Positions 54,901-64,000 of a DNA stretch of 64,000 bases are shown here, one piece after another. A program made the position numbers and the translations under genes. The first letter of the stretch is position 1. Every line of letters begins with the position of its first letter. The DNA comes from Balamuthia mandrillaris (Eukaryota; Discosea; Longamoebia; Balamuthiidae). The stretch is from assembly GCA_031835245.1 (NCBI GenBank), contig JAVKOQ010000017.1, forward strand, positions 207,501-271,500. The letters run 5' to 3'. The notes beneath the pieces were generated by a model that had not been told where the DNA came from, ran no database searches, and was given only the letters and a program-made list of their open reading frames with translations.

Positions 54901-55050
54901 TTATGCTACGCGACGCGCTGAAGCCTTTCGTCGTGTCGGCGGAAGAAGCGGAAGTACTGGTCGCCATGACTGATCGTTGCGTGCGGCCTCCTAGAGCTCC
55001 ATGTTGAGCTGGCCGCTGTGTCGATGCGGAGGTGCTGTTGGCCCACATCT
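51921..55050 (-). CDS. PIF1: PIF1-family DNA helicase
   Basis: Five or more exons, ATG 55050 to stop 51921. A 5'-3' DNA helicase for telomere, replication and mitochondrial DNA maintenance. The N-terminal 420 residues are Ser/Pro-rich and disordered. The helicase starts at LTPSQKQVIDAAKSGESFFF: Walker A TGCAGTGKSFLLR (rebuilt across an intron at about 53604-53659), VTASTGIAACNIGG (Ia), VLVIDEISMLPGELFD (II), VILCGDFFQLPPV (III), LLDVFRQTDREF (IV). Then GAQVILLKNL, LVNGARGVVTGF, AWAISIHKSQGMTLERVEMD (V) and GQAYVALSRVKTLEGL (VI). All motifs are intact. The tail is acidic with a poly-Ser region. A second start at 54966 (MATSTSAS) is possible. Confidence 0.93.
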
Positions 55051-55163
55051 CATCTGTTAAGAAACAAAGGAAATCAAATTCGTTCCAGGAAAATTTTCGA
55101 ACGTCGACAATAAAATAATCAAGAATGTGACAAATTTCAAGTATGTAAAGTCGACAAAAATGT
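55051..55163. other. Short spacer with two GTCGACA sites
   Basis: Between the Pif1 start and the reductase stop. GTCGACA occurs at about 55102 and 55152. AT-rich. Confidence 0.45.
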
Positions 55164-56212
55164 TTAATTTTCGTTCTTCTCCTTTCCTTTGCTCTCCTCT
55201 TCTTCCTCTGTTGCTTCGTTCGTTCGACCATTCGACTCTGTTTCTTCTGCTTGATCTTGTTCTTCTTCTTTATCCAGAATCCGAATGACCAATTTGCCTC
55301 GCGTACGCCCGGTCTGACTTGCCTCAAAGGCTTGCACAGCGTCCTGCATGGCGTACGTCTTTTCAATGCATGGTCTCAATCCTCCTTCTTCCACAATTCT
55401 TGCAATAGCTGTTAGATCCTTTCCACTTGCAACGCAAGAATGTTGGTCGTATCCTGGGCTTCCAAATAACGACCAAAACTTTCTGTTGTTTTTGTTTGAA
55501 AGTGAGCAAACTAACAAAACATTACAGCAGTAAAACAAGTTAAGAAAAGAACAACGAACCGATTAGCAGAATAACCAACAACGGATGCAAGATACTTTGG
55601 AGTGATTGCCTGTTGATTGTCCCCAACAATGGTCACAAACATGCCTCCCTTCTTCAACACCCCATGCGAACGTATCCATACCTCCACTCCTCCTGAAAAC
55701 CTGAAATAAGTTGTTCTGTTTCTCCAGAAGAGAACAAGGAAGGAAAAGTACCTAAACAGTCATAAACTGCGTCGAAATCTTGACCAGCCAAACTCTCCCA
55801 CCAGTTCTCTTGGGTATAGTCGATGATCTGGTCAGCCCCAAGGCCGCTTACGAACTGGGCATTCCTACCGCTGCACGTTGCCGCCACATAACAGCCCCAA
55901 TGCTTTGCTATTTGAACCCCAACGCTTCCTGTTATATCGTATTTATATTCAAATAAACAGAGTGTTTACAGTGTTGAAAGTAGAACAGAGAAGAGAACGG
56001 GAGAAAGAGAGAGAATGAGGGCTGAAATACGAACCAGTGCCACCACTGCCGCCAAGTACCAACACCTTTGCTCCTGTCTTTCCTTCCACTTTGGCCAGGC
56101 GAAGGGCTTGGTAACTAGTAAGGCTGACCAATGGCAAGCTTGCAGCTTCGTCATGGCTCAGGCCTTTTGGCTAAGCATTGGAAAAATACTCTTAATGCAT
56201 GAACGCAAACAC

Positions 56213-56248
<36 letters not shown>

Positions 56249-56272
56249 AACGACAAGAAAGAAAGAAACGAC

Positions 56273-56316
<44 letters not shown>

Positions 56317-56800
56317 AACGACAAGAAAGAAAAAAAGAAAGAAGAAGAGGAAGAGAGAGCACAAACCTTGTAAGCGACCAATTTTTCAGCAATATTAACA
56401 TACTCAGCGCAAGCGCCACACCGACTCCAATGAGCCATAGCAAAGACTTCGTCACCCACTTTAAACTTTGAGCTACATCCTTGGCCTTTTTTTTTGTTGT
56501 TTTTGTGAGCGTTCCGGCTTCGTCAACGAAAGGAAGAAACCTACCTATTTCAACGATGACCCCAGAAAGATCGAAACAAGGGATGAACGGAAAGACCCCA
56601 GAGCCGCGAGAGAATAACCTTTGCGCAAACGCGTTGAAGCCAGAGGCAAACTTCCAGTCGACGGGATTGACGGAGGTGGCGTGCACGCGCACCGTGATCT
56701 CCCCCGACGGCGGCGGTCGCGGCGGCGGCGCGCAGTCGGTGCGGTAGCGAAGGATCTCGCCGGGTTTGTCGCTGTAGCTGTCGTACACAACCGCTTTCAT
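55164..56800 (-). CDS. NAD(P)H quinone reductase-like MDR protein (RTN4IP1/zeta-crystallin type)
   Basis: About six exons, ATG 56800 to stop 55164. Medium-chain dehydrogenase/reductase without catalytic zinc, using NADPH. The N-terminus MKAVVYDSYSDKPGEILRY and VHATSVNPVDWKFASGF, then FIPCFDLSGVIVEIG, KVGDEVFAM and CGACAEYVNIAEKLVAYK, PKGLSHDEAASLPLVSLTSY. The Rossmann turn VLVLGGSGGTG is followed by VGVQIAKHWGCYVAATC, LGADQIIDYTQENW, FDAVYDCLG, and LKKGGMFVTIVGD. The C-terminus (CIEKTYAMQDAVQAFEASQT, RGKLVIRI) is followed by an acidic tail of about 35 residues. Most similar in layout to RTN4IP1-like oxidoreductases. Cytosolic or mitochondrial location is unclear. Confidence 0.9.
56213..56345 (-). 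repeat. (GAAA)n tract in reductase intron
   Basis: AAGAAAGA tetranucleotide repeats with CGAC interruptions at about 56213-56340; sense strand CTTT. Confidence 0.9.
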
Positions 56801-57333
56801 ATTGAAATCAACAAAAGATTTGTTTGGTTTTTTTTTTGAGTTTACAAAAGAAAAAGAAAAACGTTACAGCTAGTATAACGGGATGAAAAGTTCTTTATCA
56901 GTTGCTTTATCTGACGAAATAGTTTGATTTTGATCTTCGGGGAATATTTTAATTCCCCCTACCAATAGGGATTTTTAAAAGAGTCAATGGACCAATAGAA
57001 ACGTGCGTTGCATTCATCGGGAGAATGCCTCTCCGCGATTTCATTTCATCACGTAATTCTACCCCTCGTTTTCTTTTTGTCCAACTTCTCTGTTGTTCCC
57101 TTTTCTCTCCTTTCCCTTTATGCTGCAAATTTTCTTTTTCATATCGCAATCTTCTCGTTTAACCGCCTCTTCTCTTCTTCTTTTGCTCTTGGAACAACTT
57201 GCGGAACACATGATTCTTCACTACTACTGCTTGTATCTCGTTACTTTTAGTATATTAAGTTTATGTTCTGTGCTTGCTCTATATCCACAACCATCCCGTT
57301 CTTGTCCTTACAATAGAGACAAAAAAAAGCCAT
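56801..57333. promoter_or_regulatory. Spacer with two CCAAT boxes
   Basis: 5' flank of the reductase (-) and 3' flank of asparaginyl-tRNA synthetase. Two CCAATAG motifs (about 56962 and 56992) on the + strand. 57000-57330 is pyrimidine-rich with no credible ORF. Confidence 0.4.
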
Positions 57334-59217
57334 TTAAAACTCGCAGTGCCTATGATAGCGAGGGAATGGGATGACATCTCTGATGTTGTCAGTGCCAGCG
57401 ACGAACATGACCAGACGCTCAAAGCCAATGCCAAAGCCTGAATGAGGGACCGTGCCGAATCGTCTCAAATCCAAATAAGCTGCATAGGCCTCTTCCTCCA
57501 GTCCGGGCGTCGATCTTATCCTTTGGATTTGAAAACACGTTTCAGTCGAAGAACAAAGAGACGAAAAGTTTAAGTAGAACTGAAACTAAAGTACCTTTCC
57601 AGTAAAACGTCCAATCGCTCTTCTCTCTGGCTTCCTCCCACCAACTCTCCGATCCTGGGCACCAACACATCCATCGCCGCCACGGTCTCTCCGTCATCGT
57701 TTCTTCGCATGTAAAAGGCTTTGATGTCTTTGGGATAGTCGGTCACGACAACAGGACATCCTTCATAGATCACTTCGGTGAGATAGCGTTCGTGCTCGGA
57801 GGCCAGGTCCATTCCCCATTGAACTGGAAGCGTGAACAGGTCCTCTCCTTTTTCTTTGTAATGAAGAAGAAGCTCTTCGACGGCTTTCGTGTAGGTGATC
57901 CTCTGAAATGGAGACTCCAGGGCTCGTTGCAACCTTTGTCGAAGCGGAGGTAGAGGTCGTTGTCTACCTTGTTCCTGTATTTCTTGGAGCTGTTTACTTT
58001 CGAGGTAGACAAGGTCATCAGCGCACGTCTCCATCACGTGAGAGATGGCGAACTTGATGAAGGCTTCAGTCAGGTCGATGACGTCGTGAAGGTCCGCAAA
58101 GGCCACCTCCGGTTCGATCATCCAGAACTCGGCGAGGTGACGTGTGGTGTTGGCATGTTCAGCTCGAAAGCAAGGCCCAAAGGTGTAGACGCTGCCCAAG
58201 GAACAGGCGTAGTGTTCCGCTTGAAGTTGACCAGAGACGGTGAGAAAAGTGGGACGAGCGAAAAAGTCAGCTGCGTAATCTACACATGCTTCGTCTTTCT
58301 TTTCTTTCTCTTTATCTGCTTCTCCTTGTGTTGTTGAAGTTTTTGAGGTCGGAATGTCGGATAGCTTGTGGGACTTGGGGAGTAGCGTAGTCACTTGGAA
58401 CATCTCGCCAGCGCCTTCGCAGTCAGAGGCTGTGAGAAGAGGTGTTTGGACGTGGAAGAAGCCTCGCTCTTGAAAGAACTTGTGGACGGCAAAGGCAAGG
58501 GCGCTGCGAATCCTCATCGTAGCGCTTACCTGGTTGTTGTTTTTGAGAGAACAAACGATGAATAAAGAATAGAGAAGAAACGGGAAGAGAAGAAAGGAGA
58601 TAGAAGAGAAGGAAGCAACGTACAATGCGAGTTCTGGCTCTCAAATGTGCGACTTGCCTCAGATATTCCCTAGATGTAGCCTGCGCCATCAAGGGATAGC
58701 TCTCTGCGGGACACGCCCCCACCACGCCAAACTGCTCTACCACCAGCTCCACTCGTTGGCCTTTCGCCGGACTCTTTACCAATCGACCGCGCGCCCAGAT
58801 GGAGGAACCGGTGGTGGAGTGGTTGTGCTGCAGCAACTCCTCGAATGAGGCAGGCGTTTTGCTCTTGTCTACAACGAGCTGGAGGTCATGGATGCAAGAT
58901 CCGTCGTTCAGGTGGATGAAGGCCAGAGTCCTTTTGGCCTGGAGGCGGGTGGTCCGGATCCACCCGGCCACGGTAATGAGGGCGTCATCAGAGAGGAGGC
59001 CCTCGCCTTGATCCTTGCGGCCGAGGATTTGGTTGATGGCGGTGCGCCCTTGAAAAAGGTGGCGAGGAAGAGGAGGCAGCAGACGGTCTCTCTCCTGTTC
59101 CAGACGCTCCTTCTCAGCACGCAGCCTTTGGAGCTCGGTCAACGCCTCCTCCAATGTTTTGGGTTCTCCGCCTTCTTGCTCCACCGCTGTGTCTTGTGGT
59201 TGCACAGCGGGCAACAT
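57334..59217 (-). CDS. Asparaginyl-tRNA synthetase
   Basis: Three exons, ATG 59217 to TAA 57334. Charges tRNA-Asn in the cytosol (class IIb). The N-terminus has a coiled coil ([20 protein letters not shown]), then the OB-fold anticodon-binding domain ([57 protein letters not shown]). Catalytic core: [59 protein letters not shown] and [19 protein letters not shown] (motif 2), [22 protein letters not shown], and motif 3 [17 protein letters not shown] with IRDVIPFPR. The AsnRS-specific FRAE.S/N..RH and YPK residues support Asn over Asp. Complete. Confidence 0.95.
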
Positions 59218-59621
59218 TTTTTTGTGCTCTAGCTATCACTGTAGTGAAAGAAGTGGGTGCTACCGTTTGGGTTTTGAAACGTTTGAATCAGACCAGCACT
59301 GGTTTTAGTGCGTCCACCATTCTTTTCTGTTCTGCCTTATGGTTGTGAGAAATTTCCGGGAACCAAAAAAATCATTCCCTATATGAATTCTGGTTGGTTG
59401 GTGAGGATCAATCACAACCATGGCCAATGAAAAATCAAAAACCGATCTATTAGTTCAATGGATCAATAATTAACAAAAAATGTCGCGACATACGTCATCC
59501 CGTTGCCTCGCGACGACCAATAGGAAAATAAATGAAATGATTTATGCGTTGATTTTTTTCTCCCTTTCTCTTTGCCGCTACTCCAAAAGAGAGCGAGTAG
59601 CGAAGGAAGGAAAAAAAAAAA

Positions 59622-59652
<31 letters not shown>

Positions 59653-60425
59653 TAAACTGACTTGGCGTTTGTTTTCAAACCAAACAGCAAGTTTTTGAAC
59701 CGTCCCCCTTTCCCTGTTATTTATTGTGTAGTGGGTGGGTTAAAAGGCGAGGCAGGTGGTTTTTTTTTTTTTCGAAGGAAAAGGAGAGAAAGAAATCAGT
59801 TGTCAGTTTTATTTTTTTCAACTTGGAAGGAAACGGATCCCATCCTTTGAGTGGATTGGATTGGGTGGCCATTTATTTAAACAAAAAAAATTTGCAAAGG
59901 TAAGCTTTTTTCTACCTTTTCATTGTTGTCAATGGTTTGCGTTTTGGATTAATCCAATACATAAACAAAAAACAAAACAAAGACGTTTCTGCCTGTTCTA
60001 TGGCCTAAAAGAAGTGATTTTGCCAAACCCTAATAAGAGACCTCAAAAACAAGAACACTGCGCAAGCAGCTGATCCTTTCTTTGTTTTTTTGGAACAGTT
60101 CTTTTTTTTTGTTGCACGTTTGGTACCTATTTCGTTATCCTTTTCATTTCTTTGGTTGTTTTTGTTCTGTTCTCGCTCGCGCGCGCGCTCTCTCTCCCCT
60201 CTGTTATTCTCATTCTTCTCTCTACCTTCTGTCTTCCAACTCGCCTGGCTCTCTCCCCTTCTCTCTCTGCTCTCTGCTCTTCATCGTTTCTTATTTGCGT
60301 ATGTTTCTTTCTTGTGCCTTTTGCGTTGCAATTTACTGATCAACTTTTATACGTTGTCCCATTTTCTATTCAAGATCTCAAGACACAAACAACACATACC
60401 CAACAAGAAAAGAGTGAGGTGTTTC
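59218..60425. promoter_or_regulatory. Divergent upstream region, 1.2 kb
   Basis: Between AsnRS (-) and the large + gene. Contains CCAATGA and CCAATAGG (about 59419, 59517), an 8-bp inverted repeat CGCTACTC/GAGTAGCG (59576-59583/59595-59602), and a GA tract at 59620-59652. From 60080 to 60425 it is T/CT-rich and could be 5' untranslated sequence or an intron of the + gene. Confidence 0.45.
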
Positions 60426-63400
60426 ATGCAACAGCTCACTGCTGCCACTTCAACAACTACAGCTGTAGGACGAACAGCCGCAGGAGAAGGATCCTTTGAT
60501 CTCTCTTTTCTCACTTCTTCTTCCTCTTCCTCCTCTCTCTTCATTTCATCTCCTCCTGCTTCTTCTGTTTCTTCTTCTTCTGCTGCTTCTTCTTCCTTTG
60601 CCACTTCCTCTTCTGGGCAGACAAAGAATGGTGGCAACAACACTTCCAATCATAATGGAAGGAGTTCGGATAGCTCAGAAGCAGAACTCATCGGAGCCAT
60701 CGAAGAGTTTATTGCTGACCTGTCTTCACCTGTACAGAGCCCGATATGCAAACTCTCGCTGCATAGAGCACCTTCTCTTTCTTCCTCTCCCTCTCGTTCC
60801 TCTTCTTTCGGCTTTCCTTCAGCACAATCACCGTTAGACGCCACACAATTGCCTTCTTCTTCTGCTTCTGCCTGTCATTCTGGTGGGGGCTGCGAAAGTT
60901 CAGAACACGATGGAGGTGCCGATGAAGGAATAGATATGTGGCTAAACCTGGAAAGAGGGGATGAGGAAGATGAAGCAAAATTGCAACAAGAAGAGGATAG
61001 ACGATTAAGTAGGAGTCAAAACATCAAAACAACAACGAAAGCAACTCACGAGTCTGATGATGATACCAGACGAGCAAATGAGAGAATGATCATGGCAATG
61101 ATGCAAGACAGACGATTCCCTTCTTCCTTTTCTACTTCTTACATACCGCGGCATCCATCATTTTCGCAAGAAGCAGCCAGATTGTTGTTTGCGGAAGAGG
61201 ATGAGCCGGATGGTGGTCGGAATTTGTCGCCACAGTTTCGGTTGCTCGCTTCGCATCGAAATAGTCGTGAGATACCAAGTCCACAGAGCCAACTCCTTGA
61301 TGTGGCTTTACAAACTTCTTTGGAGGGCGACCCGCCATCAATGTCGCCTCTTACTTCCAACAATTATTACGCACAGGTATACTCCTTTCTCCTTCTTCCT
61401 TCCTCTTCTTTTTTGCCATTTTTTTAACTAACAAACAAAAACAAAAAGCAGCCCAAAGCAATCAACATACAATATCCCATTAGGGTTGAGAAATCTGCCC
61501 CTCAATCTCAATTCGTCGAAGATAGCGCTGTTGCTACAACTTCCTCCTCTTCCACTTCTACTCCCTCTGCCTCCTCTTCTTCCGCATCACCCGCCCGAAA
61601 ACGCAAACGAGTATCTAAACCCTCTACCGAGTTAGTGAAGCCAGCAATGGACCATCTTCAAGGTCCACAACGTAAACGTACGGAAGAAAGTCCCGAGAAG
61701 ATGCTTCGGCAGGGTGCAGCTGCGGAACTGAAAGAAGCAACGCAAACATTTTACGATGATCACAACTCGAAGTTGAGTCAACAGCAAGAACGTGACGCGA
61801 AAGAAAAAGAAGGAAAACATACTTCGATCGTTCCGCGAAGGCAGCACTCTAATGCAACCCTGGAACGAGATAATATGTTGCGTAAACGAAAAGAAAAAGA
61901 AGTAAATGATGAAGACGACGAAGAATTAGAGGGACGTGCAGGAAGAAGCCACTCTTCGGAAGCTGTTGTATGGAATGCAGGATTGCACTTACAACTTTGT
62001 TGCATGATTTCCGAGTGTGTGGATGTATATGCTCGCACCACTTGGGCTTTCAACCCTTTGCATCCCGCCGCCTTAGACAAGAGCAACGTCTTTTATATCC
62101 TTTGCACGCAGCCAGGAGCAGAGGAGATCAGCGCCCTTTCCTTTAACGTGCATATCTGTGTTGCATTAGGTTTGTTCCTTCTTCCTTCGCGTCCTGTCTT
62201 CTTTCCTCTCTCTCTCTCTCTCACTCTCTCTCTCTCTCTTAACTCGTCTCACATTTATTATTTAACAATAGGCTACCTATTGTTGGGTGATGTGGATAGA
62301 GTACAAGACCTTTTTGTTAAAATCAGACGACTAGCTGGTTATTTATTCGAAGTTACAGATTATAGTGTTGCCTTAGGCTTTACCGTCTTAGGCTATGTTA
62401 CACTCGTGCGGTACTTTTTTCCTTAAACCCGACTTTCGTTTTTTTTCTTTCGCTTGCGCCTTTTGTGTCTACTTGGCTTCTCTCTTTCTCTCTCTTTCTC
62501 ACTAAGCCTTCAATTATTTAGATTGGGAGACGTCGAAAAGAGCTCCTATTATCTCCGTGTTGCCCTAAACTTGTGCCGCACTCTTGGAGCGTTCAACTGT
62601 GGCGTGTATATGCGTTGTTTGTACATACAATACTTCAATCCTGCCTTCTCCCTCTCCGAAATGCAGCGGTTGCAAATGGAGTTCAAGACGATAAAGAATA
62701 GGTATCCTCCTTATTCCATCGTGCGTGAGATCGTCTATCATCACAACACTTACGGTAATGGAGTTCGTTTGCGGAACCTTCCGGATGAGGCATTGCGAGA
62801 CATCGAATATTATCCGTTGGGAGAACCTTGTGACGAGGAAGAAGATGTAGAAAAAGAAGCAGAAGACGTAAAAGAACAAGAAGAAGACATAGAAGAACAA
62901 GAAGAAAGAAGGAATGGTAAGACCGTTTCTTACATGCATTCTTCTTCGACGTCGTCTGTCACTTGGAAACAACAAGTGGATAAAGACGAAGGACGCGAAG
63001 GAATACCAGAAGAACAAAGGGAAACGAGAAGGAATGGACCCGAAGAAGATAATTTCTTACATCCAGTCAAAAAGGAAAAAACAGAAACAGGAGGTGGCGA
63101 GCCGGAAAATAACAGAAGGTCAAGCAATCCCCAAACCAACTTTTGGGAACAGTTCGGAGACGAAGAAACACGAAGAACAAAGATCAACGCAAGCACAGCA
63201 GAAGCTGCCGTCAAACGGGAAGAACAAGATGGAGCCACAGAGAAGAAAGAGAAGGCAATAGAAGAGCAACCTCCCTCCAACAAACTGCTTCAACTCATGC
63301 CTCTCTCTCTTGAGAAATACTATGAATGCACTAAATGCCTCAACATTGCTATGAACCTCATTGCTGCCATCCTCATCGCTGAGAAGAAGAAAGACAAACG

Positions 63401-64000
63401 CCCCTCTACTTTTGAACCCATCTTCTCCATTCTAGACAATCTCGAGAAGCAGCTCTCCCACAACCCTCTCCCCAAAGTGGAACAGATTGCGATGGCTCTC
63501 TACATGGCTGCCACGAGAGCCATTTGCCATTGGATGTTGGGTGATCAGGAGTTTGCTCTCAAGTGGGCGAAAACGTTCCTTCTTTTGACAGAGAACAAGT
63601 GCTTTCACCTTATCATCACCAACACCCCGCAGTACATGATTTGGGTTACCAAGATCTTTCTTAGCACTCAACAGTTCGAGAACTTGCAGCGGTTGATGAG
63701 GTCTATGGAGCGCATAGAGCATCTCTTTGTGTCAGTGAGGACGTTGAAAACTCGTTTGTTGACGATTCTTTCTCAACATCAACGACCACAAGATCAAGAG
63801 CAGAATGCAGGTGGAGGAGCAGCAGAAACAGAAGAAGGCGCAGTGTATGATATGAATGTTTCCTCTACTTCAACCTCATCTTTTTCTTCTCCTCCAACTT
63901 CTTTTTCTTCCACCAGAAACCCATCGCCACCAGAAACGTCTTTGCGTATGAACATTTCTTCTTCCTCCTCTTTCTCCCCGCCTGAAGAATCTCCTCAACA
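60426..64000 (+). CDS. Large probable transcription-factor-like protein, 3' truncated
   Basis: Starts at ATG 60426 (MQQLTAATSTTTAVG); introns at about 61377-61450, 62169-62271 and 62407-62521; open to the window end. The first 500 residues are Ser-rich and disordered, with a basic cluster PARKRKRVSKPS. Then comes a helical domain with repeats of the kind seen in the middle region of fungal-type Zn-cluster regulators: LHLQLCCMISECVDVYARTT, FNVHICVALG, YLLLGDVDRVQDLFVKIRRL, ALGFTVLGYVTL, LGDVEKSSYYLRVALNLCRT. An acidic/Gln stretch follows, then more helices (CLNIAMNLIAAILIAEKK, ICHWMLGDQEFALKWAKTF). No Zn2Cys6 cluster is present in the window. TPR-like helices in an unrelated regulator are the alternative. 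Confidence 0.7.

Noticed and set aside
53612-55366. Extension of the Pif1 N-terminus upstream of 55050
   Set aside because: Upstream part is Lys-rich translation of AT-rich intergenic DNA; ATG at 55050 begins the composition typical of the exon.
56213-56345. Direct repeats considered as a CRISPR-like array (also 50040-50160 and 34915-35115)
   Set aside because: Simple-sequence repeats without spacers, inside eukaryotic introns.

Overview
The window is nuclear DNA of a unicellular eukaryote. Nearly every gene is split by short GT-AG introns. There is no operon structure, and both strands are densely used, with about 25 genes in 64 kb. One gene encodes a receptor tyrosine kinase (HRDLAARN loop) and another a SHAQKYF-class Myb protein. 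Together with an ankyrin/TKL kinase, F-box proteins and an SCT1-type glycerol-phosphate acyltransferase, this points to an amoebozoan such as an Acanthamoeba/Balamuthia-like amoeba. That is an inference; no rRNA or organelle marker is present. Introns are loaded with microsatellites, almost always pyrimidine-rich on the sense strand of the host gene.

Layout, left half. 1-565: 3' end of an unknown acidic protein (+). 742-2558: ketosamine-3-kinase (+). 2751-6809: receptor tyrosine kinase with an in-frame TAG (-). 7302-7373: tRNA-Gln(CTG). 7992-8845: coiled-coil protein, probably mitochondrial (+). 9243-13938: ankyrin-repeat protein kinase of about 20 exons (+). 14.2-17.8 kb: poorly characterised genes. 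17845-19226: secreted glycine-rich protein with a bacterial-type Ig domain (-). 19804-23229: Myb/SANT protein (-). 23.2-26.3 kb: homopolymer-rich stretch with no secure gene. 26296-26871: 2H phosphoesterase resembling phage Acb1 (-). 27328-28158: Mog1 (+). 28547-29329: membrane protein (+). 29449-32334: BTB/T1 (KCTD-like) protein (+).

Layout, right half. 32563-34230: F-box-like/ankyrin protein (-), with a decayed repeat fragment downstream. 34411-37328: RING finger-GTPase-membrane fusion (+). 37370-39039: acyl-protein thioesterase (-). 39220 to about 40452: zinc-knuckle/HEFTH metallopeptidase (-). 40584-44433: F-box protein with a polytopic membrane C-terminus (-). 44671-45695: p24/emp24 cargo receptor (-). 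46126-47214: fatty acid hydroxylase (+). 47314-50470: glycerol-3-phosphate acyltransferase (-). 50631-50855: non-coding segment rich in perfect inverted repeats. 50928-51821: coiled-coil ORF (+). 51921-55050: Pif1 helicase (-). 55164-56800: zeta-crystallin/RTN4IP1-like reductase (-). 57334-59217: asparaginyl-tRNA synthetase (-). 60426 to the right edge: large, probably regulatory protein, truncated (+).

The genes do not form one pathway. There are local themes: lipid and membrane trafficking (thioesterase, p24, fatty acid hydroxylase and acyltransferase lie within 13 kb) and signalling or ubiquitin adaptors (kinases, RING, F-box and BTB proteins). The most unusual items are the Acb1-like enzyme, the RING-GTPase fusion, the F-box/membrane fusion and the structured element at 50.6-50.9 kb. 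Exon boundaries were worked out by hand from reading-frame phase and GT/AG signals. Where the exon lengths sum to whole codons I say so.
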